Assembly (NCBI GenBank): GCA_020086605.1
Contig: JACBWW010000003.1
Coordinates: 2,541,586-2,605,585 of the forward strand
Direction: 5' to 3'
Length of the DNA stretch: 64,000 nucleotides
Source: Lanius collurio
Taxonomy: Eukaryota; Chordata; Aves; Passeriformes; Laniidae
The notes under the pieces are model-generated. The model searched no databases and had not been told where the DNA came from. It saw nothing but the letters and a program-made list of their open reading frames with translations. This document shows, piece by piece, positions 25,665-37,900 of the stretch (positions are counted from its first letter, which is position 1; each line of letters opens with the position of its first letter). The position numbers and the translations under genes were made by a program.

Positions 25665-28600
25665 CACAACTTTCTGTGTTTTATTTTTATCTTTTCATTT
25701 ATCATAGTACAATAATGTAAGTTAACAACAACAACAAAAAAATCTAGTGCCAACTTCCACGGTGTCAAGTGCTCCACTCCAAACCACGAGTGTCCATTAA
25801 AATTCAAAAGTGTTGCTCCAGGCTTACAGCGACATTACCTTCCAGAGGACTTGGTGACAGAAGATGCCACTATAATTTTGTGCTGTTTCCAGAGAGCAAC
25901 CAATCATCGCATGGCTCCAGACTCCACAGCTCCCTGAAAGCTGGGTTTGGTTCATCTCACACCAGCCCGTGGGATGTGGGAGAGAAAATGGGCCAAGGGT
26001 GTGTGCAATTCAATTTCCATTTTGATAAAAGACAAATCCTGTGGTACATTTTGCCAGGATGGCAAGTCCAAGGTGTGTAAACACAGCCAGAGCAACACAG
26101 CAACTGGAGGAAGACAATGGGTAAGTGCAACTAAGGCAAAAGGGAGTAACTTCTGTTTTGACATGACCACAGCAGATGGTTGGGCTGAGGAAATGATTCA
26201 GTAGTAAAACAGGTATCACAGTACACCTGGACTACAGAATCAGTGAGAATATAGCTTAAGACTGATTATTGATATTTACAAATTCTGAAGAATATTTAAA
26301 ATTTCCTCTTCCTTCCCCTTCCTCCCACAATTGCAGTCTGCTGCACTTTTCAAAAGCACAGACGCTTGCTTTTACTGAATTTAAGGCTATTATGACAAAA
26401 AAATGTTTACGACTCCTCTCTCCAAAACTAAGTATAAAAGTCAATTTGCTCTAGAATGTCTTGGATAACTCTAAATACAAGCATCTGTTTTCCAAAACAA
26501 ATCAACTCATTTTTCTATTTGGAAGACAAAAAATTTACACTGCTGAAGTTTGTCTTCATACACGTACTTTTGTCCTAGGAACCAAACAACTTAGCACTGC
26601 AAGGTAGGTTTGGCTCAGGACACCCACCCTCTGCTGAATACAGATGTGCTGGTGGGAGAGGCTCACCATCACTCTCTTTGCCTCAAAGTACTAGATCATC
26701 ACTGCTACGGAACATCCTAAAGTTAATCCACCTTGCTCTGAGACAGGCAGAGGATGTACTCACACAAGCACATCTAAGGAAGCAGCAATTCTGAGAAAGA
26801 GTGCTGGGAAGACAATGTCTGCCTGTAAGTGTTCTCACCTGAGAGAGAATTACACAGGAACAGCAGAAATGGACACAGTCCTAGCCATGACCACAGCTCC
26901 CAGCGCTCTCCATGGGCACAGGAGGATGGATACTCGCTTATTGTATGCACACCTGTGAAAGCTCAATGCATTAGAGAACCCACATGTGGGAGGGTGAGGA
27001 ACCTTTCCAGCACAGGAAAGTGGTTGATTTTGCATTCCCTGAATTAGGCAAGTGTTGCTGGTGGTTTAAGAGTCAGCTGAATCTGGTCGAGAAGCAGCCA
27101 CAGGCTGGGCAGGGCTTCACAAAAATTACTACAGCCAATGCTTCCTTCTCTTAACCTTAAAGTGCTGGGAAAATGCAGCATGACCAGACTAATTAGCCGA
27201 GGAATAAACTTCCACAGTCCTACCATACTACATCCTAACATGATAGATAAGGTTCCTAGGAGTTTAGACCACGAAATCCTCCACAGATGCTAATAAGAGA
27301 ATTTCATAAGGAAAAAATATAAGCTTGGAGTAACTGGTTAACAGCAAAAAACATGATAAGTCAAATCTTGGTGTGGTCAACTAGCATTTTTAGAATACAA
27401 GTGACCTTTTCTAAAGCACAGCTATCACTTCATTTGTTCAATGGCATTTTTCACTAAAAAAAAAGTTCTTCCAATTACAAACATCAAAGACAATACTGTA
27501 ATAATAACAGTTTAGGTATTATTTAAGCTTTATAACTTATTAGAAGTTAAGATCTTTTTACATACATTTCCTATTTTTATCTTAAAAGGACAGCTAACCT
27601 TAAAACATATGAAGAACGGCTCACTACCTAAGGGCCAATTCTAAACAATCTCAGTCTGACTCATTTGGGATGAAAGAGCTTTATTTTTTTCTTGCACAGA
27701 AAGAGGCTCCTTACCAGTCCCTGCTTTGCCAGCTGTTGTGTATCTGGCTGACCTCCCAACGAGGAGCATCAGTGAAAAAGCAGCCACTATACATTTATGT
27801 TACCTACATGCTGACATGCTCCACAGTCTGGTCAGAGCCTCTGAGCAACCACTTCCAAGTTGGCAGCACCCACTCAAAGTTTCCGTCTCCTGCAAAAGCT
27901 GACGTCTCACCTAACAGAGAAGGTTAAGCAAGGCATGTATCTGACTGCAAGAATCAGTCATAACCCTCACACAGATGGCATTGCTAAAATAAAGCTGTGT
28001 CTCTTTGCAACGCGTTATAAAAATTCACTGATTGCCTTAACATACAGGAAATAATCACTGCATTTTTCCATTAAATATAGCATCATGAATTCAGTAAAAT
28101 CAGAAAAAAGTATTAAAAAAACCCTTTCAAAATAGCTCCTTAGTTATACCTTGCTTGAACTGAACCCTTGGTATTTGAGCAGCATGAGTAATCTCATTTC
28201 ATTTCTCAACATAAGACAGAACACAAATAATAAAAATACAAATAATCTATAAAAACCACAGTACATCAGAAATCTATGTAAAAAAACATACGTCTGTATC
28301 AAGGAGCTCAGTAACAACTTAAAGCACCACTCAAAATTAAGTACCATACATGTTACAGTACATTCCATTTATTATGACAATTTAAGGCTAAAATAGGTAC
28401 GACTCCCTTATAGTCAAGCTTTCTTATATTTATAAATGCATACAAACATTAAGTAGATACAAATGCGTAGGGTTTTTTATTGCTCTGAACTGTCTACTAG
28501 AATGTTCAACTTTCCCAGATGTTGTCTCAGTTTGCCTTTTTCAATCAAGCTGAAGTCCTACAACTACAACTTATGGCACTTGTACAATTATAGACCTTCT

Positions 28601-28944
28601 TTGATTCAAGCTGTAAATAAATTCAAAGATATATCAGACAAAATTGCCCACCATTGAAAACTTCATAACTTAGTTAACTAAACTCTTATCAATCATAAGA
28701 TACACAAGTCATCACAAAGATTAGTTCAGCCATTCTTCAGGAAGGATTTTCTTTTCAAAATAATAGCTCTAACCAAGCGGCAAACAAGACAACAAGCAAG
28801 AAATGATTAACTGGTACCAGTCTAACAGACTGGGCTTTGGAGGGGAAAAAAAAAAGGAAGCTGGATATGTGCTCCAAAACAAAGAGCAAACTTTTCTTCT
28901 TGCTCATAGAGCAATTATGTTTCCTAATTATGTAAGGCGATGCC
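25665..28944 (-). other. BAG1: BAG1 3' UTR or downstream region (end not fixed)
   Basis: No gene is visible here. Several AATAAA signals occur on the minus strand after the BAG1 stop: 28476-28481, 28368-28373, and a distal one at 25680-25685. The proximal pair would give a 3' UTR of about 0.5-0.6 kb and the distal one about 3.3 kb. Sequence alone does not decide between them. Confidence 0.4.
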
Positions 28945-31900
28945 TCATTCTGCCAGTGCCAAGTTCTTTGACTGTAGCTTGTCCATTTCTTGACCAATAT
29001 TCCCCTCAATGGTATCACACTGAGCAAGAAAAACCTGAGAATAAGAAACAAACAAATGTTATTGGAGACACAATTTGGCAGTGGAAGGTGCTTCTGAAGA
29101 ACTGAAACTTCAAATCGTGAATTTGAAGATGTCAACTCAACGATCATTTTCCAGTTGGTTTGGTAATAGTTTATCCACATCTGCATTTACCCAGAATCCA
29201 ACAGAAACATGACATTGGATAAGGCAATAGTGTGGCTGCACATCATCACCAGTACTTTCAGTTGTTCCAAAGTTCATAAACAACAATAAGAAACATAAAG
29301 GTTCAGACAAGTTAGTGCTTCATTCAGTTTGGAACATGACTTTTAAGCTCCTTTCTAAAATGTGTACTTCAGAGGCCAAGGCTGGGAGGGACAAACCTGC
29401 TCAGTCAAATTTAAAACAAGCTTTCATGAAACCAAGACCTTTTCTATTTCTTAAGACTAAAAGGCATCACTGAACACACATTTTTATCAGTAAGTAGCTG
29501 ATGTCCCTGAAAACACAGAAGGCTCCTTTCCAAAAAGGGCAGTCCACAGGACCTTAAGATTTCTTAGAACCTGCCCACGAGTTCTCACAAGTAGAGCAAC
29601 ACACAGAGAGCAATTAGGAGCCAGCAGTCCCAGTCACTTTGCTCATCCTGTACACAGCACAACACACCAGCACTTTAAGCCAATAAATTGTTTTGGGCCA
29701 ATCTTAAGGTATGCAACTATAGTGCACCTTCTGAGTAGGATTCTTCCATTAGCTATTCATGTCTTGCCTTTGTTTTTGCTATGTCTGCACCAGACTCTGA
29801 TAGTCAAACCAGGTATTTCATTTTATTTACATTAAAATGATACTAAGAAAGTGCTTTCCTTCTAAAGCAGCAAACTGTTGTGCCATGTGAATGTTCCTCA
29901 AACATCACAGTGCTTTGAATCATCTGTTTCCAACCAATCTCTTGAGCTGTCATCAGCTCACATCTATAAAAACTTGAGTAATGAGAAAGTGAAGGTGGTA
30001 ACAACCGCAGTTGCTGGCTGCTACTGTTTTATATTTATCTCCCCACACAGGAAGATGTGTGACTGGCAGCAGTAGAAGGCAGTTAACAGCTCCCCCTGGC
30101 TTTCATGGATACCTAAGAATAATAAGCATAACTTGCCACTGTTTTCCTGTTCTTGCTCTGGAAAAACAGCTCTGATCTGAAACCCCTCAGGATTCTTCGC
30201 AGTCCTCAAAGGGTTCACAACCCCCGGCTGCATAAGCTGTACCTATAAAAGCACATCAATAATTCTGATTTCGGCTCAACTAAGTCTGTTTTATGCTCTA
30301 ACAGCAGTTCTTACACAAAGCCCCACTTACTTCTGCTGTAACTTCACCCAAGAGTGGAGACCCAGTAGCTTCCACAAAGCTGATAACAGCCACCAGTTTA
30401 TTACAAGTTTTACTGCCTTGGATAGGCACGTGGAATCAAGAATGTGTTCAGAACCCCACGTAACACAGCTACACCAGCAACCACCTTTGTTTCCATTTGC
30501 ATTACCTGAACTTACCTCAGTAACTGAGTAAAATTGCTTTGTCCCTAAAGCTATAACTAAAACCATTTCTCCTACAAATTACTTCCTGGCAGGCCTTCCC
30601 CTACAATATGATGGCTATTTTAAAAAAAATTGTGAAACATCAATGGGAAGTATTTAATAAGGTTACAGTGAAAGGCAGAATCGTTCAACTCTATATATGA
30701 ATGCAAGGTACTTCCACAAACAATTTTCAGCAGCCCAACCTGGCACTAAAGCTAGGACAATATAAAGAAATCCAGTAAAACAAGTATCATTACCATTCAT
30801 TTATGTAAGTTTGAGTAAATTCCAGGGGGTAAATTCCAGTATTTATTAACAAGCCTTTAATTCAAGTTCTCTAAGCAAACAATGCCAAAGAATTTACAAG
30901 CATCATACAATAGAAAAACAATTAAACCCTCCATCCCCAGGACAGCTGCTCTTCAGTGCAGATGTGAAAGACCTACTCTCCATAGAAAGTTGGTGCATTG
31001 CAACAGAAGCTAAATTTTCCAAAGAACACCTCTGGCAAGGTCAGGAGTAGGTCAGCAGAAGTTACAGCTGACTGCATCCTTGTGCTCAGATGTTGGTCAT
31101 TACTCCAATCCATCAAGATCCAAAAAAAAAAAAAGGAGTAATGATCAATCCTGGTGTCTTTACAAGTTATCAGAAGTACTTCATATCACCAGGTAGCCAT
31201 AAGATGAGCCACTAATGTAAATGACAAACAATACCTGAAAACAGCATGAACTATGAAAATCTGCATTTCTGTGTGCTGTTCTATAAAGCTATTAAATACC
31301 TCTCAAAGGGAGGTCATACGAAATACCAATGTAAGAACAAACACTGAAAAAAATCTAAGCAGCTCATTTTCACAAACTCTTGCTATACATGTGCCCAGCA
31401 TTTCTGGAGGAAAAAAAAAAGGAAAAAAACCCCATCAGAAACAAACCAAGAAAACTCACCTGGACCCTCTTCACCAACCCCTTCTTTTTCAGTTTGCAAT
31501 CACTGAAATTCTCTGGCAGATTCTGCAGTAAAATAAGCAAACAGGTTGATGCAGCTTAATGCTAAAATTAACATATTAGACTTAGAGCAAAAACTGGAAT
31601 TATCAAAGAATCCTCTGAGTAGGCATCCTGCAAATGCCATGCCTGCTCAGGGAGGATGGCTACACATGAAAGAATATGTAAGAAGTCGTCATTAGAAAGT
31701 CAGGGATATAGCATGGTGACTGCAAAGAACCATGCCAGCAAATCTACCATGTGTCTTTAGGGGATATACAGCAACAGAATACACACACTGCTTTTCTACT
31801 GTGGTTTGTTAACTGTTCAGGTGAGCTTCATCTTCAGGGCTTTTTTTAGAGATTATAACATGAACAAATTTCTTACAAATACGTTAACTCAATCACTTGC

Positions 31901-34900
31901 CATCATTAGAATGTATCATTAGTAATATAGCCATTGCCAGTCTAAGCTGTACATCTGATCATCTCTGCAATGAAATCACGGAAGGCAACAGATGTGAGGT
32001 GCTACACAATGTCAGCTTTTATTTTAATTCAAACTGCATCATTTTCTGTACTCCTCCCACCCATTATGTTCATGTACGCCACCCTGGCAAGTGTTGTATG
32101 TTTTGTCCTTTCTGAGCTATGTGAAATTGGGGTGCTGCTGGGGAATGGTGTTCAGGTTTATGGTTGTTTTTTTTTTTAAACGGCTAAAAACATCTGTATA
32201 GATGTTAATCATTATATAAAGTTTATGTTAACATTCTTAGAAACACGTTCTCACTGGTGAAAATGCATAAAAATCTTGGGAGTTTCACACTAGTTTACCT
32301 TTTATTTTCCAGCCTAACTCCAGATCAAGGAGAGGTTCCCCTAACCTGATCTGTTTGATTCCAGCCAAAATGCGAGCCCAGCTAGGAGGTTTAGATATGT
32401 AAACTTTTGTAACAATCAAAACCCACTGCTCTTTTCTTTTATTGTTCAGACAAATGGTTTCTACTCCTCCTGTTGGTTGCCCATGCTGTGTGCACTAGTG
32501 GGAGGCACTTCAGCTGGGCTGTCGGCCATGGCTCCTTCCTACAGGAACACTCCTTAACTCCTCAGAGGTACTTCACTGGTGTTTCCCTCCTGGTTCCTAA
32601 CAGCTTGATGGCTGGAGTAGAAAGCTACAACCTAGTTCCATTACTGAAGCTTTGTAGGATAAACCCATCACTGGAGTCATGGGATGGCATTGCCAGGAGG
32701 TTGGACAAGATGACCATTAAAGGTCCCTTTCAATCCTAACTACTCCATGATTACATTCTGTGATAAACTGGCAAGATGCACTGCAGGCTCTCACACATTA
32801 CAGCCTCAAAGACTCATCTATTCTATGCACAACATTCATGTTCTATAGAAGAAATCCTCAACCCAACCACCGCTTATACAGTAAAAAATGTCTGTATTTT
32901 CGTGCCTGTAGATTCTCTCTGTTCTTGAGTGTTCTTTTAACTAATAATACAGCATTCCTGAGCGCTGCTTCTTGGGGAATACAGACTCTCTTGTAATTTC
33001 TGTCCCCTCTCCCACCTGATCTCTTAATAAAACCACCTCTCTTGCCACAGAACACCACCTTAAGCTCTGCTCAAGTTCCATTTGTTCTGGCACTGCTTCC
33101 AGTAACAATTTTTAAGTTCAGTGTTGCCACCCAGTCTTTTTGTTCTCCTCTTTTGATTCCTAAACCACAGATCCCAGTACATAAGTATCTGATGCCTGAA
33201 CCTACTTTAAAGCAGTGTAGTCAAACAATAAACAAAAGAAAGCTAGTAAAATTTATTACTTATGGCTATCTTATCAGAACCAAACAGACACTATTATTAA
33301 CACAAGCACTCTTCCACAACGGATGTCACGAGCAGTAATAGCTAGAAATATTTTGGGGTTGTTATCAAATTAAAAAAAAATAAAACCACTCTGCTACACA
33401 TGGTATCAACTCTAATCAGTTGCAAAAAACAATTTTTATTGATACTCCATCCGTCTAACAAAAAGCTTTTTCATTAGGTTCATTCAAAAATCCAAATGAA
33501 GAAATAGTATTTTACTGTGCAGGTTTTCTTGACTACCAGCCCTTCTTATACTAATTAATAAACTGGATAAGTAGACTAGTTTCTTTAAAAACAATTATTA
33601 AATGGCAGCACTTGCCAATGGGTTTTCTTAATGCAGAAGTGGTAGCTAACCCTCACTGAGGTATGACAGTATTTTTATGCTCGTAGGGAAAAGTCTCAGG
33701 GTAAAATTCAAGAAAACTGAAAAGTTAAAAAAACTGTAGTCCACATACAGGCTAAGGGGGGATGAAATGGAGGATGGAACAGGGTGGAAAGTTACTAACC
33801 CAGGTATAACAACATGGAAAATGATAGGGAGAAAATGTGGTTGCTACTCCCTGGATGGAACGCGGTGAGCATGCCCGACTTCCCATACACAATACATGCT
33901 AAGGGGGCCTAGAGAGACTGTGGACTGGAGACAGCATGGCCAGGGTCTGTCCAAATCTTTGCAAGAGGAGGAACCTGGTGGTACCTTGTAGCTCATAAGC
34001 CATGTAACAGCTGGCACCCAAGGAAGGAAAAAGATTTCCTGCTGTTGAACCAGCAACTGTGGCAAGATCACAGACACCCAGCTCCATCCCAAAGTCTCCC
34101 TTGGATGCAATACTAATGCATAGCTGCAGCCCCAAAGGTCACCTCAGATGCAATGTGGCCATTACCCACCTCCAAAATACAACCACCCTCCACTGAACAT
34201 GATGCATGACTAGAGTCACTTTAGCTCCACCTAAATGTAAAAGTAGTATAAAAGTAAGTTAAAAATGGCCTAAAAATAGGGAAGACTCCATTACTGGGGA
34301 TTAGTGCTGGTTACTATATTGCTTTAAGTGCTGTTTTGCAGTCAGATACTACCACCAGCAATCCAGCCACAGTTTTCTGTTGTACTAATAAAGGAGTGAT
34401 ATTCCACAAACTGTCAGAGGGAGTCCTCCAAGGGCACTTACAGTGACTGGCAGCAGTCACTTGACTGTGGATACCCAGGAGGGGGTCCCTAGTATGCTGT
34501 CAGCATTTGTCCCTGAATCTTGCCTGGGACACAAACAGACCAATTAAAGGTGTGGAAGGCCAGGAGGGGTCCCCTCTGTTTGCAAGTGACCCCAAGGAAG
34601 TCAGTTGAACTACCCGTGGATCAAGTGGACTGCTCAGGGAAGGATGCTGACAGGCTGCTGGGGCTCAAGGGTCTCAGTTAACCTGGGCCACTGACACACA
34701 AATCAAACAGGAAGGACTGAAGAAAACCTCCCCTTTCACATGGCAGTGTTCCTTGAGCTTTAGAAATACCTTCTTCTGAAGCTCTGGTATTATGTTTACA
34801 GCTCATGCTAAGACATTAAGGAATTATAGTAAGAAATGCTCATCACATTTTTATTGATCCAGATAAATTCAAAAAGTTTAGTAATAGGTTCTTGTCTTCT

Positions 34901-37900
34901 TTAGTAATAGGTTCACAGACTTCTGGGAAATGTTTGTTACAGGCACAATGATGGAGTTTTTTTTCAGAGTGCTTCTTTCTTTTAATCACTGAAATGTTAA
35001 TTTGGTATTGATTTACCCAATGACAAATATAGCAGAGACAAGGAGGCAGTTAAATTTCATCAGAACAGCATGGTAATTTAAGTAAGTTCTACAGAGGAAC
35101 TATAATTTAAAAAAAAATCCTCAGGTAAGGAGGATGGGCCAACAGAGCATAATTATGAGTCAGTAACGCCAAGACCGACAGATGCACTTTGACAGATTTC
35201 TCATGAACTTATGTTAACAAAATCAGTGACTCATATTTCAGAAGAGAAAGCTTTTTTCAGTCATTAGAACAATCTGTTCTCTTCAATATTGTCTTTCTAG
35301 ATTAAAAAAACTGCCATTTAATATAGAGACCATCTTGAGGACAAAGTGAGTGCTCACCCTGGGATGTTGGTGAAAGCATCCATGTAAACTAGAACTGGTT
35401 CACAAGTACATTCTGTCATGAATGTGGGCTTAAATCTTCCTACTGCTGTCAGAAAAACTTTCCCTTTTTTCTTGGAAAAGCTTTTCAGATATTTAAAAAC
35501 CTGAGCCAGATGACCAAGTAAAACATTTCCTGTGTTCTTCTCACTCAGATTTGTAATAAATAGTGTATTTTCACTTCTACTCCTGGACCAAACATTTTGA
35601 CTGATTAAATAAATAGCACTTCTGCTAATGCACACACACAGATCTTCAAGTGTTGAACAAGACTCAGCTGCATTCTTCCTGAAGAAAACCCCTAAGATCT
35701 GTGGCTTATGGCAATGTCTGACTGTGTCACAACATCAAAAACTTGTAAGATGCTCCTAAAATCTTACAGTCTTAGGAGCAGTGAAAACAGTAGCTGTTTA
35801 AACATATTGATGTTAAAATGCTTGCTACAGATGCTCTACCCAAAAGCATCCCTTCAAGACTTTTCTTTCACGCCTCTGGCAGTAACAACATTGTATTTTT
35901 TCTCTCACAGCCCACTACTGTATGACTATAAACTTACTTCTCCACCTTCAAATCCCACCTTTTAAATTCACAACTGTTGAACACAATTAAAAGTATTTAA
36001 CTGTAAATAAAAAGTAAAAGTATTTTGTTACAAACTCAGTTCCTCTAACTAATGAGCTTGTCTGCTACCAGTTAAGAGAGTGATATTGCTAAAATAGAGA
36101 GAAGACAATAATCAGGCTTCCTCACCCTTAGCTCTCTGTAACCAACCAATTCTCATTTTGTATCAAGCTTTGAGTGATTCAAATAACAGACAGCAGCTGA
36201 GACACTTCATTGAGCTTTGACAATTCTGCCAAAGTGAAAAAACTAGAACATTTATAGTGTGAGGTTGCTGGTATGTTCCACTTCTACAATGCATCATCCA
36301 TTCTTCTCAGTCACATTTTTCCCCTCTGAATTTGTTAACATGGTGTAACAGAATCAACAGCATCTCTACATGTTCAATGGCATTTAACAGATGTGTCAGA
36401 ACTAGCTTTTTACTTGGCTGCCAAAAAGAACACTAATTACTTGTATAAACCAATTCTACTATACAGATAAAATACTTTACTGCTTTGCATTTCTGTCTGC
36501 CATTTTTTACTCCAGTGGAACCCATTTACTGTTCATACACACTCCTCATTACCATTCTGTACTGCTGCCTCCATATACTGCAAGCACAGTACAGCTGAGT
36601 ACTGCCTCAGCAAGGTGGTGGCCTGTTCATCTGACCTGGTGTAATACCAGCACACTGAACTCCCACATTTTACATAAAGATTCCACCTACATGTATTTCA
36701 TCTGCAAGATTTCCCAGAAGTCCAGCTGTCATGACAAATCTCACAGCCAGCTTTGTATATTAAAAGAAACATGTGCAGTGTAACTGCAATCACCAGCAAT
36801 CTAAACTCTCACTTATTTAAACAACAACAAAAAAAGACTTTTCAATGTCATAGGCTCTTATACAATAAAGTAACAAACAATTATTACAGATTTCGAAAGA
36901 CATTAATTATAATTAGTCTTAGCTCTGATGTTGGAACCCTGGGCTTAGAGAATTTATGTTTCTGGAATATAATAATATGTATATGTAACAATGTGGAGGA
37001 TTTGGGGTGTGGATTTGTTCTTCATCTCTTCTCCTTCTTCTTCACAAATCTGGCTGTTCTGGTATTGGGTCAAAAGACCTGCACTGCAGGTCATGAATAA
37101 ATAGTTATTGGATTATTAATAAAAACATATTACTTAGCATTTCATAATTGGTTGATTTGGACTTTAAATGGCCTTGGGAGGCCATCTTCCACCTTCTTAA
37201 TTAAGAGGCAAGTACCGTGCAGCTGTGCTATAGATAATAATAAACAACAATTAGAAGAAAAGCCTAGCGACTCCTGCATTTCAATCCGAACTCTTGAGTA
37301 AAAGAACTCGAAATTCAGAGACAAAACATAAAGAGAGAAATCAACAATTGGTGCCCGCGTGTGAGTACTCAAGAGTTTGGAATTCCTTGAAGAGACGAAA
37401 GGAAAAAGCGGAAAAAGCAGAAAAAGCAGCTTCAAGCTGGAAAAGGAAGAAGAATATTCCCCGAGGAAAAAAAAAAGAAAAAGGATCTCGGACATTCCTA
37501 CTTGCTGGTGAAAGGAACCAGAACCGCACAACTGGACGGCTGCGGAACTGGAGGATACCGACGAGAACTTCTAATTATCTCGGCCATCCTTAGCAGCTGC
37601 TGAAAGGAAGCAGGACCGGACCGGTCAGTCTCGGAAAAGAGGGAACCGACAAGGATCTCTGACAGCACAGTCATGTATGATCTTTATGCTTCAGGGTTAA
37701 TTCTTAATTCATAATGGGAAAAGTTATGTCAAAATCACACAGAGATGCACTTAACAAGGTAGAATCTATGATAAAGGAACACCCTGTAGCATAGCTTAGG
37801 AACAGTTAAGAGACTTTCTATCTTGGATCGATCAGGAATTTCCTAAGTCTGATCCAAATTTGCTTCTCGCACCGTATCTCTGGGACTCTGTATATCCATC

